Assembly: GCF_017876495.1 (NCBI RefSeq)
Contig: NZ_JAGIOB010000001.1
Span: forward strand, 1,860,001-1,924,000
Length of the DNA: 64,000 nucleotides
Direction: 5' to 3'
From: Microlunatus capsulatus
GTDB taxonomy: Bacteria > Actinomycetota > Actinomycetes > Propionibacteriales > Propionibacteriaceae
In this document: positions 25,450-32,688 of the stretch, in pieces
Numbering within the stretch: position 1 is the first letter of the stretch
Layout: every line of letters begins with the position of its first letter
Notes under the pieces: generated by a model
The model's input: only the letters and a program-made list of their open reading frames with translations
What the model was told of the DNA's origin: nothing
Database searches by the model: none
Program-made: the position numbers and the translations under genes

Positions 25450-26004
25450 GTGAGCGAGCAGCGGACGGAGCGGCCCTACACGGTCGTGGTCGGCGTCAGC
25501 GCGACGTCGAAGTCCCCCACCGCGCTGGCGTGGGGGCAGGCCCAGGCGGAGCAGAACGGCGGTCGCCTGGTCGCCGTCCGGGCCTGGCGGATGCCGAACC
25601 CGCAGGCCACGCCCTCGGGCACCCCGGCGGGCCGGATCTCCCGCGAGCAGGAGGTCGAGGAGGCCGCCCTCGCCTCGCTGCGCGCCGACGTCGAGGCCAC
25701 CCTCGGGACCGGTCACGACGCCGAGGTGCAGCTGGTCCGGGGCGGCAAGTACGGCGTCCTCGTCAAGGCCGCGGCCGGGGCGGACCTGCTGGTGGTCGAC
25801 GCCCCCCGGCAGCTGCTGGCCGGGCCGATGTTCGCCCACCGGCTCGTGTACGCCGCCTCCTGCCCGGTGGTGGTGATGCCGCCGCACGTGTCGGGCGAGC
25901 CGCCGTCGGTGCTCAACCGGGTCGCGCGGTCGGTCGGGCGCAGCGTGGTCACGGCCGCCGGCACCGCGGGCCGGCCCGGCTACCGCCGCCCGATCGGGCC
26001 CTGA
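25450..26004 (+). CDS. Universal stress protein (UspA family)
   Basis: 184 aa, GTG start. A single Usp domain: VVVGVSATSKSPTALAWGQAQA at the N-terminus, and a C-terminal VVDAPRQLLAGPMFAHRLVYAASCPVVVMP, in which the usual GxxGxxxxGS ATP loop is not intact. It may therefore be a non-ATP-binding type. It sits 10 nt after the MFS gene, so co-transcription is likely and it may modulate the transporter. Confidence 0.85.
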   Translation: MSEQRTERPYTVVVGVSATSKSPTALAWGQAQAEQNGGRLVAVRAWRMPNPQATPSGTPAGRISREQEVEEAALASLRADVEATLGTGHDAEVQLVRGGKYGVLVKAAAGADLLVVDAPRQLLAGPMFAHRLVYAASCPVVVMPPHVSGEPPSVLNRVARSVGRSVVTAAGTAGRPGYRRPIGP

Positions 26005-26162
26005 GCGCACCCCGGCCGTGACGACCGGCCCCGTCGAGACCTCGGTCCGGCGGGGCCGGACCACGTCCCGACCCCCGGCTCCGGCGGCCGGACCGGGGGC
26101 CCGCGACTACGCTGCTGCGAGCCCACCAGGGGTGCAGCACCGGACCAGGAGAGGGGGGCGCG

Positions 26163-27275
26163 GTGAGCGACCCGTCCCGCCCCGGCCACCCGGCGCCAGC
26201 CGAGCCGAGCGCGGCCGCCGTCCGCCGCTGGCGGCAGTACCTCGCCGACGAGCGGGCCGAGGCCGCCGTCTACCGCGACCTCGCGACCCACCGGAGCGGT
26301 GAGGAGCAGCAGATCCTGCTGGCCCTCGCCGACGCCGAGGGCCGCCACGAGGCGCACTGGCTGGCCCTGCTGGGCGAGCGCGCCGGCCGGCCCCGCCGGG
26401 CCGACCTGCGCACCCGGGTGCTGGGCTTCCTGGCCCGCCGCTTCGGCTCGGTGTTCGTGCTGGCGCTGGCCCAGCGGGCCGAGGCCCGCTCCCCCTACGA
26501 CGCCGACGCCGACGCCACGGCGGCGATGGCGGCCGACGAGCGGATCCACGAGGAGGTGGTCCGCGGGCTGGCCGCCCGCGGCCGCAACCGGCTCTCGGGC
26601 ACCTTCCGGGCCGCCGTCTTCGGGGCCAACGACGGCCTGGTCTCCAACCTCTCCCTGGTGCTGGGGGTGAGCGCGAGCGGCGTCGCGACGAGCTACGTGC
26701 TGCTGACCGGCCTGGCCGGGCTGCTGGCGGGCGCGCTGTCGATGGGCGCCGGGGAGTACGTCTCGGTGCGCTCCCAGCGCGAGCTGCTCGAGGCCTCCAC
26801 CCCGGACCCGCAGGCCCGCACCGCGCTCCCCCACCTCGACCTCGACGCCAACGAGCTGGCCCTGGTCTACCGGGCTCGCGGGATGGAGCCCGAGGAGGCG
26901 GAGGAGCACGCCGCGGAGGTGCTGGGCCGGCCCGTGCCCGACGTCGCCGACGCCCCGGCCGTCGCCCCGCCCGACGACGTCGACGAGCACGAGGCGATCG
27001 GCACCGGCCTGGGCGCGGCCGTCTCGAGCTTCTGCTTCTTCGCCTCCGGTGCCGTCATCCCGGTGCTGCCCTACCTGCTGGGGCTCTCGGGGCTGACGGC
27101 CGTCGTCGTCGCCGCCGTGCTGGTTGGGGCGACGCTGCTGGCGACCGGCGCGGCCGTCGGCCTGCTGTCGGGGGCGTCCCCGCTGCGCCGGGGGCTGCGG
27201 CAGCTGGCCATCGGCTACGGTGCCGCCGGCGCCACCTACCTGCTGGGCCTGCTGCTGGGCACCGGAGCGGTCTGA
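26163..27275 (+). CDS. VIT1/CCC1-family transporter with ferritin-like N-domain
   Basis: 370 aa, GTG start after AGGAGAGGGG. Residues about 15-145 form a rubrerythrin/ferritin-like helical bundle (WRQYLADERAEAAVYRDLA, EGRHEAHW, DERIHEEVV), giving Glu and His ligands for a di-metal site. From about 150 the VIT1 membrane domain follows (FRAAVFGANDGLVSNLSLVLGV, GALSMGAGEYVSVRSQRE), with about five membrane segments. It exports or sequesters Fe2+ or Mn2+. The fused domain probably senses or stores the metal. The three GAF-ANTAR genes follow 46 nt later. Confidence 0.9.
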   Translation: MSDPSRPGHPAPAEPSAAAVRRWRQYLADERAEAAVYRDLATHRSGEEQQILLALADAEGRHEAHWLALLGERAGRPRRADLRTRVLGFLARRFGSVFVLALAQRAEARSPYDADADATAAMAADERIHEEVVRGLAARGRNRLSGTFRAAVFGANDGLVSNLSLVLGVSASGVATSYVLLTGLAGLLAGALSMGAGEYVSVRSQRELLEASTPDPQARTALPHLDLDANELALVYRARGMEPEEAEEHAAEVLGRPVPDVADAPAVAPPDDVDEHEAIGTGLGAAVSSFCFFASGAVIPVLPYLLGLSGLTAVVVAAVLVGATLLATGAAVGLLSGASPLRRGLRQLAIGYGAAGATYLLGLLLGTGAV

Positions 27276-27321
27276 CGCCGGAGGCCCGGACGTGGCAAGG
27301 TGGGGACGAGGAGGTGGCCCG

Positions 27322-28074
27322 GTGGAGGAGCCCGACCAGGTGCGCGTGCTGCGCCAGCTGGCCCAGGTGGTGGCCGGCTCGGCGCCCGACGCCCCGCTGT
27401 CGCTGCGGCTCTGCCTCGCGTGCACCACCATCCTCGACGTCCAGGGCGGCTCCCTGACGCTGGCCTACGACGAGCCGGGCCGCACCACGCTGTGCGTGAC
27501 CGACGAGCACGCCGCGCGCCTGGAGGACCTGCAGGAGGTGCTCGGCGAGGGCCCCAGCTTCGCCGCCTCGCGCGAGGACCGGCTGGTCGCCGTCACCGTC
27601 GACGACGGGGCCGACGACCGCTGGCCGCACTTCGCCGAGGCGGCCCGCGAGGCGCTCGGCGGGCCGTGCACCGTCGTGGCCGTCCCCATCAGCCCCGGCG
27701 ACCGCCCCCTCGGCGTCGCCACCTTCTACCGGCGCCGGCCCGACACCGCGCTGCCGCTGCCCCCGCGGACCGTGCAGCTGCTGGTCGACGCCGTCGGGGT
27801 GGCCCTCACCCAGGCCGACGCGGGCGACGAGGCGCTGCAGGAGCGGGCGGGCTCGTGGGGCGAGCGGTCCCGGATCAACCAGGCCGTCGGGATGGTGATG
27901 GCGCAGCTGCGGGTCCGGCCCGACGACGCCCTGGCCCTGCTGCGGGCGCACGCCTACGCCCACGCGGCGTCGCTGCCGCAGATCGCCGCCGACGTGCTCG
28001 AGCGGCGCCTGGACTTCACGGTCGTCGACGGCGGCGACCCGGCGGAGGAACGGCACGGGGAGGAGGAGCGATGA
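27322..28074 (+). CDS. GAF-ANTAR regulator, first of tandem three
   Basis: 250 aa from the GTG at 27322, with GAGGAGG about 7 nt upstream. GAF domain about 10-160 (VLGEGPSFAASREDRLVAV, PISPGDRPLGVATFY); ANTAR helices from about 180 (RSRINQAVGMVMAQLRVRPDDALALLRAHAYAH). It is presumed to bind RNA leader hairpins and relieve termination. It overlaps the next gene by ATGA, so translation is coupled. Confidence 0.88.
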   Translation: MEEPDQVRVLRQLAQVVAGSAPDAPLSLRLCLACTTILDVQGGSLTLAYDEPGRTTLCVTDEHAARLEDLQEVLGEGPSFAASREDRLVAVTVDDGADDRWPHFAEAAREALGGPCTVVAVPISPGDRPLGVATFYRRRPDTALPLPPRTVQLLVDAVGVALTQADAGDEALQERAGSWGERSRINQAVGMVMAQLRVRPDDALALLRAHAYAHAASLPQIAADVLERRLDFTVVDGGDPAEERHGEEER

Positions 28075-28787
28075 CCGCGCAGACCCTGGCGCAGGCCTAC
28101 GCCGACGCGGCGCAGCGGCTCGCAGGCCGGACGGACGTGCTCGGCAACGCGGTCGCCCTGCTGCAGGATGCCGCGGCCCTGCTGGGCGGGGAGGCGGCCG
28201 GCCTGCTGGTGCGGCGGGCCGACGGCGGGCTGGAGCTGGTGGCCTGCACCTCGCACCGGGCGACCGAGCTCGAGCTCTACGAGAAGCAGGAGCGGGTCGG
28301 GCCGTGCGTCGAGGCGATCAGCACCGGCCGGCTGGTCGCGGCGGGACCCGACGACCTCGCCGCCCGCTGGGACGGCGTGGGGCGGGCGGTGCTCGACGCC
28401 GGCTACCGCCGCGTCGAGGCCTTCCCCGTCTTCTGGCACGAGGACGTCCTCGGCGCCCTCAACGTCTTCCGGACCAGTGACGACCCGCTCCCGCCCGACG
28501 GCGAGCGCACGGGCGCGACCTTCGCCACCATGGCGGCGCTGCTGCTGGCCCGGCCCGCCGACCTCAGCGTCGGCACCGTCCAGCAGCAGGTGCTCGAGGC
28601 GCTGGAGAGCCGGGTGGTGGTCGAGCAGGCCAAGGGGGTGCTGTCCTACCTGTGGAAGGTGGACATGGAGCAGGCCTACCGGCTCCTCGTCCAGGCCGCC
28701 GCCGACCAGGGGCGACCGCTCACCGAGGTGGCGACGCGGATCCTGCGGGACGCCTCGCGGCGGGAGGACGAGCCCCGTGAGCCGTAG
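28071..28787 (+). CDS. GAF-ANTAR regulator, second of tandem three
   Basis: 238 aa from the ATG at 28071, preceded by GGAGGAG. GAF domain about 10-165 (VGPCVEAISTGRLVAA, VFWHEDVLGALNVFR). The ANTAR domain follows (LESRVVVEQAKGVLSYLWKVDMEQAYRLL), with Ala-Lys-Gly at the conserved RNA-binding turn. It shares an 11-nt overlap with the following gene. The two neighbours have different GAF sequences, so the three may answer different signals. Confidence 0.88.
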   Translation: MTAQTLAQAYADAAQRLAGRTDVLGNAVALLQDAAALLGGEAAGLLVRRADGGLELVACTSHRATELELYEKQERVGPCVEAISTGRLVAAGPDDLAARWDGVGRAVLDAGYRRVEAFPVFWHEDVLGALNVFRTSDDPLPPDGERTGATFATMAALLLARPADLSVGTVQQQVLEALESRVVVEQAKGVLSYLWKVDMEQAYRLLVQAAADQGRPLTEVATRILRDASRREDEPREP

Positions 28788-29505
28788 CGGCGTCGGTGAC
28801 GCGCACGACGAGGCCGGGACGGCGCTGGCCGACCTGATGGCGACGGTGGCCGCGACGTTCCACCAGCCGGTGCCGCTCGCGGAGCTGCTCGGCACCATCG
28901 TCCGCGCCGCGCAGGAGACCATCCCGGGCGCCGAGCAGGCCGGCATCTCGCTCACCCACGCCCACGGCCGGATCGAGACGGTCGCCGCGACGGACCCGGT
29001 CGTCGAGCGCATCGACGCCGTCCAGTACGGCCTGCGCGAGGGGCCGTGCGTCGACGCCGTCCGCAGCCGGCGGCAGAGCTGGAGCAACCACCTGGGCCAG
29101 GACGTCCGCTGGCCCCGCTTCGGCCCGCAGGCCGAGGTGCTGGGGGTCCGCTCCCAGATGGGCGTCGCGCTGTTCGACGAGCCCGACGTCGTCGGGGTGC
29201 TGAACCTCTACTCCTCGCGGGCGGGCGCCTTCGACGACCAGACGCCGGCCGTCGCGGCGATCTTCGCCACCCACGCCGCGCACGCGCTGGGCCGGACGCT
29301 GCGGCTGGACCAGCTGAACGAGGCCCTGGCCTCCCGGCGCGCGATCGGCATCGCCATCGGGCTGCTGATGGAGCGCTACCAGCTCAACGAGCAGCGCGCG
29401 TTCGAGTTCCTCGTCCGCACCTCCCAGACCGGGAACGTCAAGCTCCGCGACCTGGCCGAGCAGCTGCTCGCCGAGGCCGACCGGCGCGCCCGGCCCCGCG
29501 GCTGA
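28777..29505 (+). CDS. GAF-ANTAR regulator, third of tandem three
   Basis: 242 aa from the GTG at 28777, with GGGAGG upstream inside the previous gene. The GAF domain spans about 15-170 (YGLREGPCVDAVRSRRQSW, SQMGVALFDEPDVVGVLNLY). ANTAR helices are SRRAIGIAIGLLMERYQLN and AFEFLVRTSQTGNVKLRDLAEQ. It resembles the protein at 4450-5238 in the ANTAR helices, especially the NVKLRDLAE segment. It ends three bases before the convergent DUF4383 gene. Confidence 0.88.
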   Translation: MSRSGVGDAHDEAGTALADLMATVAATFHQPVPLAELLGTIVRAAQETIPGAEQAGISLTHAHGRIETVAATDPVVERIDAVQYGLREGPCVDAVRSRRQSWSNHLGQDVRWPRFGPQAEVLGVRSQMGVALFDEPDVVGVLNLYSSRAGAFDDQTPAVAAIFATHAAHALGRTLRLDQLNEALASRRAIGIAIGLLMERYQLNEQRAFEFLVRTSQTGNVKLRDLAEQLLAEADRRARPRG

Positions 29506-29507
29506 GC

Positions 29508-29987
29508 TCAGATCTGGGCGCGCCCCTCCTGCACGACCCGCCGCCAGCCCGGGCCGCGGTCCAGCACGAACGACAGCACGAGCATGCCGGCGGCCAGCGC
29601 GACGTGCAGCACGTTGTCGGCGTCGTCGAGGGGGACGACGTTGGCCTTCGACTCGTAGTCGACGACCACGCCGTAGAAGAAGAGCGCGGCGTAGACGAGG
29701 CCGCCGTAGAAGAGGTAGTTCCGGGCCCGCAGCGGGGTGCGGGCCAGCAGCAGCCCGGCGACGCCGAGGCCGAGGTGCAGCACGTTGTGCAGCACCGACA
29801 CCTGGAACAGGCCCAGCAGCTGGGCCTGGGAGTGGTGGCCGGCGAAGGACAGCTGGTCGTAGGACGTCGTCACCCCGGGCACGAACCCGAGCACGCCGAC
29901 CAGCACGAAGACGGCGCCGACCACGAGCGCCCCCTTCTGGACCGCCGCGCGTCCCGGCGGGGTCTGGTCGTCGACGGTGTGGCTCAC
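29508..29987 (-). CDS. DUF4383 four-helix membrane protein
   Basis: 159 aa from the GTG at 29987, with GGAGGAG upstream. Four hydrophobic segments are evident (VVGAVFVLVGVLGFVPGV, a VLHNVLHLGLGVAGLLLA helix, YGGLVYAALFFYGVVVD, VLHVALAAGMLVLSFVL), with paired HN/LH motifs typical of DUF4383. Function unknown. Members often sit near stress or light-response genes in actinobacteria. It converges with the GAF-ANTAR trio. Confidence 0.82.
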   Translation of the reverse strand: MSHTVDDQTPPGRAAVQKGALVVGAVFVLVGVLGFVPGVTTSYDQLSFAGHHSQAQLLGLFQVSVLHNVLHLGLGVAGLLLARTPLRARNYLFYGGLVYAALFFYGVVVDYESKANVVPLDDADNVLHVALAAGMLVLSFVLDRGPGWRRVVQEGRAQI

Positions 29988-30070
29988 GGGGGCTCCTCCG
30001 GTGGTGGCTGAGGCACCGCGGGCGCGCTGCTCTGCCCCCTCCCCTACCCAGCGGGGGCGGGCTGCACCGC

Positions 30071-30811
30071 TCAGCCGAGCGGGACGCCCTGGACGACCTC
30101 GTCGACGTCGAGCGCACCGGTGGTCAGCCGGGCGGCGACGTCGTCGAGGGTGGTGCCGTTGCCGTAGGCGTAAGCCCGCAGCAGGGCCAGGGCGTCGGGG
30201 TTCGTCAGCGACGAGGCCACCATGACCACGCCCACGGCGCCCCACACGTCCATCCGCCCGTGCACCAGGTCGGTGTCCAGCCAGACGGGCATGGTGATGC
30301 CGGCCGCGTCCTCCCCGACCGGGGCCCCGGCCAGCATCGCGGCGACGGGGCTGCCCACGCTGGTGGCCAGCTCGAAGAGCAGCTGGGTGTCCATCGGCTC
30401 GGCGTCGGTGCGGTAGAGGTCCAGGGCGCCGAGCCGGCGCCCGCCGCGGGGCGGGATCAGCGGCAGCGAGGCCACCGAGCGGTAGGGGGTCTGGCCGACG
30501 AACTCGGCGGCGAAGGCGGGCCAGCGCTGGTGCAGGGCGTCCAGCCCGGCGGTCAGCGGCAGCGGCGTCAGGACGGCCTCCAGGCAGGGGCCCTCGCCCA
30601 GGGTCGTCTGCAGCCGCTCGGCCCGCAGCGCGACCTCGTCGCTGGCCCCCAGCGGGACCCGCAGGTCCTGGGTGACGGTGATGCCGGCGCCCTCCACCGG
30701 CAGCACGGCGACGCAGGCCCGGGCCAGCACCTCGGGGAGCAGGCCGGCGTCGTCCCGGGCGGGGTCGAAGACCGCGGTGACCGCGGCCCGGTAGCGCTCG
30801 GCGAGGTCCAT
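30071..30811 (-). CDS. GAF-ANTAR regulator, divergent ANTAR
   Basis: 246 aa from the ATG at 30811, which follows AGGAGGAGCGGG. GAF region about 15-160 (TLGEGPCLEAVLTPLPL, RRLGALDLYRTDAEPM). The C-terminal ANTAR-like helices are less standard (DLVHGRMDVWGAVGVVMVASSLTNPDALALLRAYAYGNG), most like the protein at 27322, with which it shares the ALALLRAxAY run. It lies 84 nt from the DUF4383 gene on the same strand and could be transcribed with it. Confidence 0.82.
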   Translation of the reverse strand: MDLAERYRAAVTAVFDPARDDAGLLPEVLARACVAVLPVEGAGITVTQDLRVPLGASDEVALRAERLQTTLGEGPCLEAVLTPLPLTAGLDALHQRWPAFAAEFVGQTPYRSVASLPLIPPRGGRRLGALDLYRTDAEPMDTQLLFELATSVGSPVAAMLAGAPVGEDAAGITMPVWLDTDLVHGRMDVWGAVGVVMVASSLTNPDALALLRAYAYGNGTTLDDVAARLTTGALDVDEVVQGVPLG

Positions 30812-30906
30812 CCGCCCGCTCCTCCTGTCGTCCGACGAGACCCGTCCGGGTACCCCGCCGCCACGGGGCCGAAACGGCGCCGGGGCGGGGACGCCCTCCG
30901 ACCGGG

Positions 30907-30942
30907 GTGCTCCTGCGCCCTCCATCCGGGGCGCAGGAGCAC
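30907..30942 (-). terminator. 13-bp hairpin terminator of the hydrolase gene
   Basis: GTGCTCCTGCGCC pairs perfectly with GGCGCAGGAGCAC around a 10-nt loop, 12 nt past the stop of the minus-strand hydrolase gene (30955). No T-run. Confidence 0.7.
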
Positions 30943-30954
30943 GTCTCGGGGCCC

Positions 30955-31776
30955 TCAGGCGGTGATGAAGGCGAGCAGGTCGGCGTCGAAGGCCTGCTGG
31001 TAGGGGCCGGCGATGCCGTGCGGCGCGCCCGGGTAGACCTTCAGCGTCGCGTTCGGCACCAGCTCGACGGACTTGAGGGCCGCGGCCGCGATGGGCACGA
31101 TCTGGTCGTCGTCGCCGTGGGCCAGCAGCACCGGGACGGTGAGCGCCTGCAGGTCGGAGGTGAAGTCGGTCTCGGAGAAGGCCTTGACGCAGTCGTAGGC
31201 GCCGGCCAGGCCGACCTGCATGCCCTGGCGCCAGAACTGGTCGCGCTGCCCCTGGGAGATCGTCGAGCCCTCGCGGTTGGTGCCGAAGAAGGCGGCCGAG
31301 AGCTCCTGGTAGAACGCGGACCGGTCACCGAGGACGCCGGCACGGATGCCGTCGAACGCCTCGAGCGGGGTGCCCTCGGGGTTGGCGTCGGACTTGACCA
31401 TGATCGGCGGGACGGCGCCCGCGGTGACGATCCCGGCCACCCGGTCGCCGCCGTGCCGGGCCGCGTAGCGGACGACCTCGCCGCCGCCGGTGGAGTGGCC
31501 GACCAGGATGAGGTCGCGTAGGTCCAGCGCCTCGACCAGGGCGGCGAGGTCGGCGGCGTAGGTGTCCATGTCGTTGCCGGTCCAGGTCTGGGACGAGCGG
31601 CCGTGGCCCCGGCGGTCGTGGGCGATGGCGCGGAAGCCGTGGTCGGCGACCAGCTTCATCTCCACGTCCCAGGCGTCGCCGTTCAGCGGCCAGCCGTGGC
31701 TGAAGAGGACGGGCTGGCCCGAGCCCCAGTCCTTGTAGAAGATCTCGGCGCCGTCGGCGGTGGTGATGTAGGGCAT
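30955..31776 (-). CDS. Alpha/beta hydrolase, non-heme chloroperoxidase-like
   Basis: 273 aa. The start follows GAGGAGGACCC. This is the bacterial arylesterase/haloperoxidase group: HGWPLNGDAWD, RRGHGRSSQTW, nucleophile GHSTGGGE (Ser95), acid in HGDDDQIVP, and His253 in YPGAPHGIAG. Such enzymes hydrolyse esters and can form peracids. Substrate unknown. It stands alone between the GAF-ANTAR gene and the HD-domain gene, with its own terminator. Confidence 0.92.
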   Translation of the reverse strand: MPYITTADGAEIFYKDWGSGQPVLFSHGWPLNGDAWDVEMKLVADHGFRAIAHDRRGHGRSSQTWTGNDMDTYAADLAALVEALDLRDLILVGHSTGGGEVVRYAARHGGDRVAGIVTAGAVPPIMVKSDANPEGTPLEAFDGIRAGVLGDRSAFYQELSAAFFGTNREGSTISQGQRDQFWRQGMQVGLAGAYDCVKAFSETDFTSDLQALTVPVLLAHGDDDQIVPIAAAALKSVELVPNATLKVYPGAPHGIAGPYQQAFDADLLAFITA

Positions 31777-31886
31777 GGGTCCTCCTCGTGCGGTGCCCCG
31801 GGGGCGGTCCCCGGGACGGCGGTGCGGTCGTGCGGTGCTGCGGCGACGCTGCCGCGGGTGGTCGTGGTCCAAGTGGTGGTCGTGGC

Positions 31887-32528
31887 TCAGGGGCTCGCCG
31901 GCCAGGGGTCGCAGGACAGAGCGGCCAGCGGGTCCGGCCGCGGACGGGTCGGGTCGAGGGCCCCGAGCACGTCGTCGGCGAGGGTGGACGTCGTCCCGGC
32001 GGGCCGGTCGCGGACGCCGTCGGCCAGCAGGGCGGCGAACCGCTGCGGGAACCGGTGCCGCGGGTGGGCCGCGAGCAGGGCGCGGACGGCCTCGGGCTCC
32101 ACCTCGGCCAGCCCGTCGCCGCGGAGGTCGGCGTCGACGCCCGCCGCGACCAGCGCCACCTCCGGCTCCAGACCGGCCGGCACCTCGGGCGTCGTGTGCA
32201 GGGCGACGGCGAGCCAGACGGCCCGGGCGTCGGCGTGGCTGCGGCCGGCCTCCAGCAGGAACTGCCGGGCCAGCTCGGCGCCGTCCAGCTCGAAGCGGCG
32301 GCTGCGGCTGCGCAGCCCCGGCGCCAGCCCGAGGGCGTGGAACATGGCGGCGACGTAGAGCAGCTCGGGGTCGGCGACCAGGCCGCGGCGGCGGCCGCGC
32401 AGCGTGCCCAGCACGAAGACCCGGCGCGAGTGGTGGAACAGCACCTCGTCGGCGGTGCCGCGGACCCGCGCCGTCGCCGCGGCCGCGACCGGGCCGTCCG
32501 GCACCCGGACGCCGGCGATCCGCTCCAC
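31887..32528 (-). CDS. HD-domain-like protein with degenerate HD motif
   Basis: 213 aa from the GTG at 32528, preceded by GGGGGAGGAC. The fold of a small HD hydrolase is clear (VLFHHSRRVFVLG, ELLYVAAMFHALGL, VALHTTPEVPAGLEPEVAL), but the defining His-Asp pair reads His64-Ala65, so one metal ligand is missing. The family usually reads FHDLGL. It may be inactive as a phosphohydrolase and act as a binding partner. It is divergent from the large STAND regulator gene across a 160-nt gap. Confidence 0.78.
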   Translation of the reverse strand: MERIAGVRVPDGPVAAAATARVRGTADEVLFHHSRRVFVLGTLRGRRRGLVADPELLYVAAMFHALGLAPGLRSRSRRFELDGAELARQFLLEAGRSHADARAVWLAVALHTTPEVPAGLEPEVALVAAGVDADLRGDGLAEVEPEAVRALLAAHPRHRFPQRFAALLADGVRDRPAGTTSTLADDVLGALDPTRPRPDPLAALSCDPWPASP

Positions 32529-32688
32529 GTGCGTCCTCCCCCGGTTCGGGCCACAATGGCCGGCGGGGCCCCCAGCCGGGCCCTGGTCCCGATCCAACGC
32601 CGGCTCGGCGACGACCACCAGGAACAAGCGCACGCACAACTGGGCACGCCCGGGCTGCGTGGGCGTCGGCGAGGGTCGGGAGGACGGC

